From Branchiostoma belcheri (taxonomy: Eukaryota > Chordata > Leptocardii > Amphioxiformes > Branchiostomatidae), in assembly GCF_001625305.1 (NCBI RefSeq), contig NW_017804464.1, forward strand, positions 4,045,578 to 4,109,577: a stretch of DNA of 64,000 bases. Direction: 5' to 3'. The translations under genes were made by a program, and so were the position numbers. Positions 41,497 through 52,999 of the stretch are shown here, piece by piece. Positions within the stretch are counted from its first letter, which is position 1, and each line of letters begins with the position of its first letter. Under the pieces are notes generated by a model. That model ran no database searches, had not been told where the DNA came from, and saw only the letters and a list, made by a program, of their open reading frames with translations.

Positions 41497-44013
41497 TCAC
41501 AAGGTGGTGCTCTCACCAAACTCGATCACAACACGAATCTGAAATAAACAAAAATGCGTGTGAAATGCAACACAAATGATAAGCTAGAATCGTGTACATA
41601 CATGTAGAATGGGGTGTAAAAGGGTTATATAGCTAACAAACAACTGCAATCATATTAGTAGAATGGAGTTTAGAAAGGAACTACTTCTAACGTCAGTATC
41701 AGTATGTTTTGTTTCCATGGAAACCTACCCCGTCCGTTGTCTGGGTAACCAGGCGTTCTCTGTCCTTCATCTTTGCACTTCGTCGCTTGGCCCCTAGATG
41801 GCGCTTGCGTCCGGTTGCAGTCAGCTTGCTGAGCCAAGTCTTCCCGACCAGGACCTGGTACCTGCTCAGTCCGGGAGTGTTCCTACCCTGACGCGGCACG
41901 GCTGGTCTGTAGGCTGGCAGGAACTGCTGAAGTCCAAAGTCAGCAGCATCTGTTGAAACCAATGCAGTAGTTACGTGGGGTAACGGTAGAGTTCTTTTCT
42001 TGGAACCAAGAGGTCCTGGGTTCGAACCCTGCCATGCCACCGATCTTGTGCCAATGGGAAAAGCAATTTAAACGAATTTCCTCACTTTACTCAGGTGAAA
42101 ATGAGTAAGATTGCCTGTTGTTCGCTCATTCATTTGTCTGTGTTGGTGGCAGCATGAAAATACTGAATATAAGTTGAAAAACTTGAGTGTGCCGTCGCTG
42201 TCTTGTAAAAGATGGAATAAAAAAACTGTACGTTGTTATGAAGGCATTTTCGAGAGCTTACAAACTTTCCAATAGTTGTATCCTTCACTTTCGAGTCTCT
42301 TTGAAAGACGACAGTGTGTACGCTTCAAATTAAAGACAATATTATTGGAACGCATTTATGTAACAAGTAATGATAACTGTGTAGTGCCCTCTGTTAAATT
42401 TCAATATGGAGGAAAGATATTTTTGAATGAATGCTCGATTTGAGTATTAAACAGATTATATCTACTAAAATCACAACTGACCGAGCATCGCGGCATGCAG
42501 TGATGTGTTGCTGGTCCTAACGGACGACAGGAAGGAGTTGAGGCTCGCGGTCTTCAGCAGGTTGATGCCCGTGCCACCGCGCGCACACCCCGCCTCTCCT
42601 CCTCGGCGCTCGGGTGGACCTGCGCCCGAGGTCTTCATCCCGAAGGTCCGCTGCAGGGCTGGAGCAGATAGCGAGGGACCGGCGCTTTGACCAGGGCTGA
42701 GTGGACGGGGGCTTTTCTTGTTGTTGATGGTCTGGACGAGAGAGAAGCTCGGGAAGACGCCATCTTTCTCATCATCAGCATCGTCCTCATCAACAACAGA
42801 GTTGTCAGTTGAAACATCTTTCTTGTGCAAGCTAAGAAGCTCGTTATGGTCGTTAGCAGACGACGTAGCAACCTCCAGGTCCGGCGCCTCTGAAGGTCCA
42901 CATCCACTGGACGGAACGGCATTGGGAGGGACGGCATTGGGAGGGACGGCATTGGGAGGGACGGCATTGGGAGGGACGGCATTCGGAGGGACGGTATTCG
43001 TTGACTCATTATTCGGAGGAACGGCATTGGCTGCAGCTGACTCATCATTTGCAGAGACGACCGACACTGGTAGAACTTTGTCGTCCAGTGCTGCCGTTGA
43101 CTTAGCTTGAGCGAAGTCGCCGTTCGAAGCACGAGGTTGATCTGTTATGACGACCTCAACCGAGGAAAGCGTCACCACAGCAGGCTCCTTTGTCTCGGCA
43201 TCCTCTCCGCAGAAACAGAAGCTAGTTTTCTCCTTCTCAGAACCCGGTTCTCTCTCGTCTACCTCTTCAAACGTCAGGGTCGGATCGGTCAGATCAATGT
43301 AAGGAGGGACCATTTGAATACCTGGAAACCAAAGGATGAAAAAGAAAGTAGAGTCTTAGATCCACATGTGCAACTTTTCTTTTTAATATACTACTGGACT
43401 TAACCACTGATCTTGACAATGCACGATTAAAAACTTTCTCGACCTATGTTGTAGGTCTGTTTGTAAACATCTGTACAGGACATGTAAGTTAAACATGTTT
43501 GTCGATACCGTGCATAGTTCAATATCTGTAAACCGCGCGTAAAGAAATTTGCCATACGCTGCACTGCGAAAATCTTTCAGTAGGCTATAATTGATCTTTA
43601 AAGTCTGCCGAAATATTTTCCCGTCTTAAAGCAGGTTTCAGTACGTATTTCGCAAATTTTGCTTGAATATCTGTTTTCGTGCTGTGAGTGAAAAAGCTGC
43701 ATTTAAATACTGAACGCAATACGCGTTATGTTTTTTTTTTGTTTATGTAGAGACTTTAATAATCAGTAAAGTAGTGATGCTGCTCACCAGTTGGTTCGCG
43801 GTACAGCCAGTCTCCGTTAGTTGAGTCAGCATCTCCCGAACAACATTTACAACAACACACAGCCTTGCAGACACTACAAGTCCTGTCTACAGCCACGTCT
43901 TTCACGTTACTGGCCCATGTCACGAAGCGATACACGGCGACTGCAGCAGCCATGGTTCGGTAAAACTGGTAACTAGGAGCGGACCGAAGGGCAGGTTCTG
44001 GAACACCATCCAT
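41497..44013 (-). CDS. Unrecognised protein with Cys cluster, acidic middle and basic C-terminus
   Basis: Four minus-strand exons, 44013-43788, 43321-42482, 41949-41729 and 41538-41497, have clean AG/GT borders and consistent phase, giving 442 residues ending VVIEFGESTTL. I do not recognise it. The N-terminus has a mildly hydrophobic MAAAVAVYRFV, then a Cys cluster (CSVCKAVCCCKCC, residues 46-58) that could bind metal or be palmitoylated. The middle is disordered: acidic DEDDADDEKD, and five NAVPP repeats (about residues 185-210). The C-terminal 130 residues are basic (RKRHLGAKRRSAK) with predicted helices, ending in a short beta-like VVIEFG. A second in-frame ATG (residue 21) is an alternative start. 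The gene converges on GCDH. Long coherent frames across four introns support a real gene. Confidence 0.75.
41971..42098 (+). mobile_element. tRNA-derived SINE
   Basis: GTGGGGTAACGGTAGAGTTC followed by GGGTTCGAACCCTGCCATGC and the family tail (CCGATCTTGTGCCAATGGGA...TTTCCTCACTTTACTCAGG). It lies in intron 2 of the unrecognised gene. The tRNA part cannot fold as a full tRNA. Confidence 0.75.
42910..43040. repeat. 15-bp coding tandem repeat
   Basis: Plus-strand unit GGGACGGCATTGGGA, four to five near-perfect copies plus diverged ones, encodes NAVPP on the minus strand in the unrecognised protein. Confidence 0.9.
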
Positions 44014-45101
44014 TGTTTGAAGTCTCTGCCAACTCTAGAACCAGGTTCTGTATGATCACACTTTCTGAAAGAACATGCTTTTGGTATTTCACTCCATACC
44101 ATGGTGTGGATGAAATATATTGTTTTCCCTCGTGTTTCTTCTGCTGCCATTTCGTAAAATGGATTTAATTAATTTTTTTGGCCAAATTACTTGAATTTTA
44201 GCATAAAGGTAGAGTGGCAGAAATACCCCCAGTCGTTTTTTGGCAGGCAAAACAATGCACATTTTGGGATCTGAGGCCCTGGTATTAAATCCAAATGACC
44301 TGAATCTTAGGATTCTTGCACAACGATCTTTAGCTTGTGTTTAATAATTCTGGTAGGGGATTACAACCAACCACTATTGTGAAAAATATTTTATCTGTGC
44401 ATTCATCCAACTTTCTTTACTGGAATAGCCCCAGTGCATCTATCGATGCAAAGAATCTCTCCTCCTACCACTAAATTCTGAGGTAATTTTTACAAGAAAT
44501 GGGCACATTATTCCATATAGAAACGTTCCCAGCCAACCGTGTGTAAGAAACTGGAGAAACTGACTTAAAAATTTATAATTAATGCAAACAACACCAATTA
44601 CATGAACAAAGTTTGTTTTATTTAATAGAACTATATCATTTAATAAACCCTACCAATAAATCCATCTTCTCTATATCTACAGATAAATTTTACTACCCCA
44701 TCACCATATATTGTACAACTCTCCCTCAAAAACCGAGTTCCTGATTAAACTTTACACATTGCTTATATGTTCCAACAAACATTGCGGCAATGAGCAGGAA
44801 AGTGTATAACAACCTTTTTACTTCATTGCACAACATGGGCAAGGAAGAAGTTACTTTTGCCTTCTTGTCTTGGGAAGATGCAATAAGTAGGCAAATACAT
44901 AGCTGTAAGACCCAACATATGCTCTGCCCATACTAGTACATGTAATTGAGACAGATCCACCCCATAGTGCAATAATGTTACATCCTTAGTATTAAATTCG
45001 AACCATGATTGTAGCATTTAATTCACAACTAGCAACAACGGCAACAGTGTTGTGATACAAGTAATACAGTTAACCAGCTTATATGCAAGCTGTAAGATGA
45101 G

Positions 45102-45316
45102 ACATCTGTGTCCATAATATCACCAGGGTCCATAATATCGGCACCTTGAGAAACAGTGTGCTTAAAGATATTTTTACTGCAACATACCCTAGGAATGTAC
45201 ATTTGAGGTGTGCAGGAGTGCATACAAAAAGTATGTTACAGTAAAAATATCTTTAAGCACACTATTTCTCAAGGTGGCGATATTATGGACCCTGGTGATA
45301 TTATGGACACAGATGT
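45102..45316. repeat. Inverted repeat, 86-bp arms, 43-bp spacer
   Basis: 45102-45187 is the reverse complement of 45231-45316 with about three mismatches. Each arm itself contains two copies of GTCCATAATATC. The two arms are nearly identical, so the structure is young or under gene conversion. Confidence 0.92.
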
Positions 45317-45971
45317 TACTTTTCTCTACAATAACTTGAACAAAAAAGTGAAGCAAAATGGTCTCAAAAACGTAACTTCGCACAACTTTGCTTTCAAAGC
45401 TGATGTAACAGTAACTCCCAAAGAATTCAGAAACAAGTCTTTTTTCTTTTCAAAGACTGCTCCATTCCTGTATTTCTCAACATAAACATGTAATGGGCTC
45501 TTTTGGGAGGGCTTCCATAATTTTGGTTGAATGAATTGGTTACAACTTTCAAGTGTGTTTAAAATCTAATGTCCTCAGAATTTACAATTTAAAACTGAGC
45601 ACCAAATAAGTTGAATTTGCTATTGTTATCAATATCATTTGTAAATTGAAAAGAGCAAAACACTGTGAAGTGAATGCAGTTATTTATCTACAGCATTTTC
45701 TTACAAAATAGCTTAGTTTATAATCAGATAGTAATATCAACATAAAAAAACTACTAGTATATACAATTTTAATCATGTGTGATAGACATTTCCTCCAAAA
45801 GCTTGCTCATTTGCTTTAACACAGTAAGGAGTGGTCTACACATTTTTGGAATGTCAATTGCTTTCATGAAGTCTATTGAGCAAAAGCTGATATTGCTTTA
45901 AAGTTTACTGGAAAAAGTAGTTATCTTCTCTGACTCACTTTGGTATATGATTACATCCCAACAATGCATAC

Positions 45972-46281
45972 CAGGGCTCGAAATACTGAGTGCTTGTGCA
46001 CCTTAGTGCACCCAATTTTTTTCTGTGGGTACACTGGTGCACCCAAATATTTTTGTAGGTATTTTTGTCTTGTCTAGTGTCAAGAAAAATAATAAAATCT
46101 ATGTTGTGGTACTTGTTTAAGATTTTGAAGTTAGCTTCAGATTCAATCTCAGAAGAGGAGAAGTAAGATCTATATTTAGGTTTTGTACTGTATGGTGCAC
46201 CAAAAAAAATTTTGGAGCACCCAATTTTTTTAGGTTGGGTGTACCAGTGCACCTATTCCCAAAAATGAATTTCGAGCCCTG
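45972..46281. mobile_element. hAT-like MITE with 5-bp target duplication
   Basis: Terminal CAGGGCTCGAAAT at the left and ATTTCGAGCCCTG at the right. The element is flanked on both sides by CATAC (45967-45971 and 46282-46286). Length 310 bp, no ORF, with internal GTGCACC repeats. CAGGG ends with 5-bp duplications point to a hAT5-type source. Confidence 0.75.
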
Positions 46282-46414
46282 CATACACAACCTATTGTAT
46301 GGCAAGATCAGGAAAGGCTCCAAACAGTTTTTCTCTACCTAGATGTAATGCTCAAATGACTGCGACCTTTAGTTCTATTTTGCTACGTGAGTGATTTCTA
46401 AAAGGCCTTTGGCC

Positions 46415-49400
46415 CTACATATTGGGACACTTGAGTCCCCATATGGATGTCCAGCGGTAGCCTGTGGTTGGACGAGCCACCGTGCTGAAGAGACGAGTGT
46501 TCACCTTCACGCGAGGGAGGAGTTCTTTCAGGTTAGCAATGCCGATCTCACACAAGATGCCGAAGACTTCTAACGTAGCCAGCTTGGGCATGGCACCAAG
46601 GTTCCTGTCATGGGGAACAAAGAATAGAGACATTAATGACACATTTCTATTGGCAAACTTTTGATTTTAGACAAATGTTGTGCAGACAATAATTGGGAAA
46701 ATGTTCTCAGACTTGAGCACTTCATCTATCACTGATGCTCAAACCAATGATTCAACAAACAAACAAATGGATGGATGTACAAATGAATCAATGTTTTCAA
46801 GAGAAGCCTTGTGAGATAGTACAAATATCTGTATCTGTATAGTCGGCGTAACACACTAGCTTCGCAGGAACGTGATGCGGCGGCAGCTGGCTTCACGACT
46901 TGGTACACCTAACCCTTGAACATTTAACTCTAAACTTTAACTTTAAAGCTATCTATTGACAATGCCCCTACTGTACATGGTGACAGTGAGTTCCACTCTA
47001 CGATAGTTCTAGGAAAAAATGACTTTTTGAACACCTCAATCCTTGGTTGATAACTCCAGTACTTGAAGGCATGACTATTTCTTGTTCTTTTCTGAGCTGG
47101 GTACTTAGTAGTTGGTATGTCCACCAGTTTATTAGTACTTACACTAAATATGCTGTGTTGATGTGATAACAGTAGCTGTGAAATAGTACAAATACTTACA
47201 CTAGGTATGCTGTGTTGATGTGATAACAGCGGCTGAGTGCCAGGTGTCTGACAGACTGGAGTCCATTGATGAGAGTCTCCAGGGTGGTGGGAGTCAGCAA
47301 GCTACTGTCACTGGGGAGGGGGGGGGATACAAAAGTTCTCAGTGTTAGAAATACCACCTGCAGTCTGCATTTTGCAGAGACATTTTCGATATCACAGAAG
47401 AAAAATTAAGCAACCTGCAATTTTGCCATGCAAACAATAACCCTAACAGCAACCACCGTCGCCATGGCAATGTATGTTTTCATTGCCAGTCTTGTTCAAA
47501 TTGCATGTAAAATATTTGCCAACATGTAATTTTGTATAATTTTGCCATGGGTTTAGATCCAGACTTTTGAGGGAGTATTTGCAGAAAGTATTTCCAAACT
47601 GCAGAACAAAATTTTGACAGTCTGCAATATTGCAGTACACTGAAAAAAGGATTTCTATCACTGTCTTAGCTTTGCAAATTTCAGTTTCATATCATCTGTA
47701 CTTTCAATTGGACGAGAAGGTGTGAAACAATGGATGCATTCGCAGGTAGAATAGTGCAAACTTTATGTAACACTAATGCAGATCATAATAAAACAACAAG
47801 CAAACACATTTCAAGACAAAACATTTAGAAAAGAAATGATCGCAAAACACATTGCCTATCAGAGAAACCCCAGAAATCCTTGGTTGTGACTGAATTTTAG
47901 AGAAGACACTGTCTTACCTGACATCTAACTCAATAAGACCTGGACATCTCTGCACCACCATATACACAGCTTCATCAGTCAGCAGACTTCTGAATCCACT
48001 CAGGTTCAGGTGTTCAAGACTCCTTGGTAGGTTGCTTACAACCTGAAGTGGAAGAAAAAATTATATAACACTTGTATTGCATCCTATGGCATCGCAAGCT
48101 GTAATATGAGTATGTTTTGAACTGTCATCATCAAGCAAGAAAAATGAAAAATAATGTACACGTACAACTGAACTCAAGACAGTACTTACAGCGGCTAGAG
48201 TGGGGTAGTTGAGATTCGTCCATGCAATATTCAGACTCGTCAGCCTAAGTGAGAAAAAGAAAAGCATATCATTATGATTCTGATTTCTATATGAATGCTA
48301 TCTGCTGCACTGGACCTTCAGTAAGAGTAATAAAAAGTACATTCTATCAGGCCTGGCAGTACATTCACATTACAAGACATGATTGTATCTAATGGTAGAA
48401 CCAGACTTTGACATTACTTACTTGTTACACTGCTGCATCATGTAAGCCATAGCCTCATGGTCCTCCCCTATACCTGTACACATGGCCAGGTTTAGTGTGT
48501 CCAGGTCTGAACACTGCCCAATGTACCTGTGGATACACAAACATTGGGTCAGATACCAGTGGTAGAAACACTTTTTTTCAGTGTTCTGCTATTGCAGAAT
48601 GTCAAAATTTTGTTCTGCAATTTGGAAATACACACTTAAAAGTCCGGATCTAAACCCATGGCATATACAAAATTGCATGTTTGACAAGAAAAATTGACAG
48701 CAAAATTGCTTGAATGTATATTATAGAGTAGTAAACACAAAAGCTTTTGTATTATAGAGTAGTAAATACAAAAGCACCATTGAACCCCTAGCCTGATTTT
48801 TTTAGTCTGCAAAATTGCAGGTTGCTTAATTTTCCTTCTGCAACGTTGAAAATGTCTCTGCAAAATGCAGACTGCAGATGGGTATGATAATAAATACAGA
48901 ACGTTGAGTTGTCTACCTGAGTGTCTCCCCTGACACACTGCATGACTCCAGGCTCAGTTTGACCAGTCTGCTGCACAGTCGCAGGACCTCATTCACAGAC
49001 GACACCTCAATGTTACACATGGACAGGTCCAAGTACTGCAGCTTCAGGGGACTGGTACAGGAAAAACAATTATGTCAGAGAAACACTACAAAACAACAAG
49101 ACTATACATCGAGGGTTCTAAATTTGCGTTCTCCATGGTTCACCTTTTTTAAATTTCAAACAAAGTAGCAATAAGAAAAAGAGTTTCAGTGTTTTCCTTT
49201 GGTAAACATAAAGAGTATCAGGAGAAACAATAGCATACAGAAGAAAACGCAACTCAAGAAATTCAATTATTTTTTTGTTTTCTAAGCTTTGTATCACAAT
49301 GTTTACAAATATTTTGCTTGAGTATGTACATAACCTTGATGTCCAAACAACATGAAAACTACTGACCATTCCTGGACAGACATACAGTTGAGTCCCATCT

Positions 49401-52400
49401 CGTCATGGAAGACTGGGGAGCAGACATCCGTTCTGGCTAGCCTCAGAACAGTCACCCCTCGGGCCACCAAATAGCCTAGAGCTGCAGGCCGCAGGGACTT
49501 TCCTGACAGGTCTATTCTTCCCCACAAAGATTCATCCAAACTGTAGGCAATATAAAAAAGATACATGAGTAATCCTAATTCAATTTAAATTGGTTAGTGC
49601 TAGATGTATAATATGACATGAACAACCAACTATGTACTTTCTGCACTGTATACTTTATCAGTCAAAGAAGTACTCTGTTATCATCTCTCTCCAACATAGT
49701 AGAGCTACAGCATCTCAATGACAGTTCTTTATGTTCCTTACTGCTACGAGGGTCCACGCCACTTTCACATTCACAAAACTGTAATGTCTTCAATGTAGTT
49801 CAAAACTTTATTTACTGTACAGGTAGATTCTTGTAATAGATCAGCAACTTGTCTTGTTTACACTCATTTTTCTTTTACACATTTTTTAAATTATGTATGT
49901 AATAGTATTTTGTCATTGTGTTTTACTCTTGTTTTATATTTTTCAGTAGAAAGCATTATAAGTAACTGTGCTTCTTGCCTGATACTCAATAAATATATTT
50001 TTCAGTAGAAAGCATTATAAGTAACTGTGCTTCTTGCCTGATACTCAATAAATATATTTTTCAGTAGAAAGCATTATAAGTAACTGTGCTTCTTGCCTGA
50101 TACTCAATAAATATATGTAAATAAAAAAAAGACCAACCAAGACATGCTGATATTGCCTCATCATGATCCACTCACATATTACATGTAAATGATTGGCATT
50201 GAATGTCTGATTGAACTTATCTACTTTTTTGTCATCAAACAAAATAAAACAAAACACAATGTGTTCCACAACAAAGATAAAGAAACACAATTTCCTTGAA
50301 ACTAAGATTCTTAATTAGATTTTCCAGCTAATTCACTTTACACAAAATACTAATTGATGGCAAAACAATGAGAATAATCAAGGACATTATACGGAATAAT
50401 CAAGCACAAGATTTTGTTGATGAAAAATTAATTAGTTTGAAGGTGTAATGATGAAATACAAACAGTTGAAGTAAACAATGGTGACTTACCCTACGTTGTG
50501 CCATCTGCTACAGACCATCATGCACCTGGACAGGTCCCGTTTGTTGAGCCAGCTGAAGACTGACAGGAGCAGCTCATCTGACAATCTCTCCCAGGGAACT
50601 GTAGGAAAACTAGATTTTTTAAACAAACTGCCCTGCAGTTCCAGAACAAGCTGCTAGGGGACCTAAACTAATGGCATTTCTTCCCTAGCCCAAGAGCTAT
50701 CTATCTTCCAAAATTTGTGACCCTTGCATGTCTACATCATGAGATATCAAAACCAGAAGTTCTGCTGTAGTGCCTAGCTAAAAAATAACCGACCTTGACC
50801 TGCTGTTGCATCAATTTTCTGCCTGTGTTGCTTCTGGGACATCCAGCGACAGGGCGTGGTCTTCTGCTGGGGGCGAAGTCTGCTCTCCCCCGGGTGGGAA
50901 TGGACTGTCTCACACTTACGGGGCTGAGTGGGAAACAATGTATGGTAAACTCTAGTAGTATGGTGATAGGACCTACTACATGTTTGTAGTATGTAAGTCT
51001 TCAAGCCCGAAGGCAATGGTAGATGAACAAGATTTTACCTATGACCTTCCTCAGGGATAATGACCCACTTATACCTGTCACACGAACACAGGATTAGTTA
51101 CAAGTACAGTGTATATGAATGGAGGATGAGTCTAATGCTTTTGTAGACATAATACTATTGAGAGTTCAATTGGAAGTATATTGTCCTGTAGTTGTATTGT
51201 AACAGTATAGAGTTTTCTAGTACTCTAACGTCTCAAGACAGAAAGATGCCAATGAACGTCACTACCAAGGCTAGCTCAGAAGTGACAAGTCTTTGTTTGT
51301 TTTAGCCTTTTTTTGCTTATTCATGATCACATAAAACACTGAAAATGGCCTGCTAACTGCTCTTCATTTTACTGGAAGTGACAGTGCTGTACCAAGGACA
51401 ATATTTAGAGATTATACTGCCTCCATTCCAAGAAACAAAGAAATAAACCTGTGCTCTACCAACCTTAGGAGGGAAGAGTCCATTGTTGACCATGATGGGA
51501 GGGGTGGGACGGAGTTTCTCTACGCAGTCGTCCTCTACCAGGATCTCCCGCACGCCCAGGTCATCGTAGATGTGCTGTGTGATGATGGGGTCAACGTCCC
51601 ACGTCATAAACGTCATGTTTGTCGCCGACGGATTCTCAAAAATCTCGGAACGGATTTTCCTGCAATAGAGATTTACAATCAACATTCTAAAATCATGTCC
51701 AGTTGCTTGAGTAATATTTTTTTGGCATATCTTATTACCTGGATGTCTAGTCAAAGTTCTAACTTGCATGAGGGCAAATCCCTATGGATACATGTGGGGT
51801 CGTGTGGTGTAATGGCAAAGTGTTCGGCTCAGAACCAAGAGGTCCCGGGCTTGACCCTGCCATGTCACCGATCTTGTGCCCTTGGGAAAGGCACTTTGCA
51901 CTTTACACGACTTTCCTGGATGGAAGCCTGGCGAACCCCATCTCGTATTAGCCACAAAAAGGCAGCAGAATCTTCAGCTAGCTGAAGGTGACTGTCTCAA
52001 AAATTATGAAAGAAGAAGAAGATACGTGAATGAACCCATACTGTATGATTCCCATTCAACAGCAATTTCATAATTGATAAAACACGTTTATAAATGAATT
52101 TCATAATCGTCCCATACAAATAAACAACATATTATGATACTTTCAGCAAGGAGGTTTCAAAATACTAGTACTAGTAGTAAACCAAGGAGGTTTTCTTTCA
52201 CTGACCTGCAAGCAATAAATTCTGTCTAGAAAAATGAAGCATGTATGAAAATCGCTACCGTTATGGGTGCAACACAATCTGATACAAATTATAGAGTGAA
52301 CGCTATACCTGCTACTTGTTCAGTCAGGAGGGATGTATCAACTGTTCAAATGTCTGGGCAAAGTCTGATTCTGACTGACAGCGTTTAACGCAAGATGCTG

Positions 52401-52999
52401 AACAATCGACGTCCAGATTTCCATAAGAATTGCAGTGGAATTTTTGAAGCATGCCGCCAAGTACAGAATATCCATACAAAAGCGGGGCCGCTGAGTTTGT
52501 TTGTCTGGGAAAGCCGACTGAAGTCTGTCATGTAAATTGCCACAAGCCTACCACCTCAGCGGGTGTAAAAATGCTCCGTGGTTTCACAATGTCGGCCTTC
52601 CTTTTGATGTCTAGTCCCGTACCCTAAACAACGTAAATCGATATGAAAAGAAATCTAAAGAAAGAAGCAAAAAAGCCCAATTTGATCGTAGGAACAGGAA
52701 AATATGAAAACAAAATTTTCGGTTGATCACCTGCAACGCGCTACATGTTGTTTTGGTGCAAAATTTCGCGCGCTATTTTGACGACCATAAATAGCTTAAA
52801 TCTACGAAATCTTATACAGATACTAAGAAATAAGCACTTAGATGAATGCGTCTAGGTATAAACTATGTCCCCACCTAGTTTGAGCCCGCGTGCGCCGCTT
52901 CTCGTTGCAGTCCAGGTCCGAATCGTTGCAGGACGATCTCTTCCCGTTCGTGTTTGCCGCCATCTTCTCACGATTTGCTGAGTTGGTCAATAACGCCAT
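46415..52999 (-). CDS. SKP2: S-phase kinase-associated protein 2 (F-box/LRR)
   Basis: Eleven minus-strand exons: 52999-52875, 51659-51464, 50923-50800, 50598-50490, 49540-49367, 49051-48917, 48526-48422, 48244-48190, 48042-47918, 47310-47200 and 46604-46415. They join to 482 residues (human 424). SKP2 is the substrate receptor of an SCF ubiquitin ligase that targets p27 and other cell-cycle inhibitors. Seen: a basic, disordered N-terminus; the F-box at about 149-190 (VPWERLSDELLLSVFSWL...CSRW); then leucine-rich repeats (LQYLDLSMC, LVKLSLESCSV, LDTLNLAMC, LTSLNIAWTN, LEHLNLSGF, LIELDVSDS, VRHLALSRCYHI, LATLEVFG); and the C-terminal tail with FSTVARPTTG and IWGLKC, close to vertebrate SKP2. 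A second in-frame ATG lies 36 bases downstream (52963) in an AAGATGGCGGC context. The gene is head-to-head with NUP155. Confidence 0.94.
46827..47176 (-). mobile_element. 5'-truncated CR1-like LINE with 17-bp target duplication
   Basis: The minus strand encodes the RT C-terminal pattern RNSHAFKYWSYQPR...FFPRTIVEWNSL and ends in an ATACAGATAC tail. TGTGAGATAGTACAAAT (46810-46826) and TGTGAAATAGTACAAAT (47177-47193) flank it. Its 5' part (47135-47176) is a copy of the adjacent SKP2 exon 10 end plus donor. Confidence 0.7.
47340..47663 (-). mobile_element. CAGTGTTAGAAATAC MITE, copy in SKP2 intron 9
   Basis: Ends CAGTGTTAGAAATACC and TTTCTATCACTG. The interior is shared with 48557-48890 and 57838-58184 (GATCCAGACTTT, CATGCAATTTT, TTCTGCAAT). 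It ends 29 bases from the acceptor of the exon starting at 47310. Confidence 0.65.
48557..48890 (+). mobile_element. CAGTGGTAGAAA MITE, copy in SKP2 intron
   Basis: CAGTGGTAGAAACACTTTTT start and TGCAGACTGCAGATGGGTAT end. Same interior as the copy at 57838, but the right terminus is decayed. Confidence 0.6.
49937..50115. repeat. 59-bp tandem triplication
   Basis: Unit starting TTTTTCAGTAGAAAGCATTA and ending ATACTCAATAAATATA, three copies nearly identical. It lies in the SKP2 intron between exons 4 and 5. Confidence 0.95.
51794..51919 (+). mobile_element. tRNA-derived SINE
   Basis: TGGGGTCGTGTGGTGTAATG, a box B-like GGGCTTGACCCTGCC, then GCCCTTGGGAAAGGCACTTT and ACACGACTTTCC. It is in the SKP2 intron between exons 1 and 2. 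Confidence 0.75.

Larger units (their letters stand above)
44014..46414. other. Intergenic region between the unrecognised gene and SKP2
   Basis: About 2.4 kb without a convincing gene. It holds a large inverted repeat (45102-45316) and a short TIR element (45972-46281). The promoter of the unrecognised gene should be near 44014. Confidence 0.5.

Noticed and set aside
43756..44150. An upstream minus-strand ATG frame (MAAEETRGKT) ahead of the unrecognised gene.
   Set aside because: It is in a different frame from the exon that splices cleanly to 43321 and shows no donor of its own.
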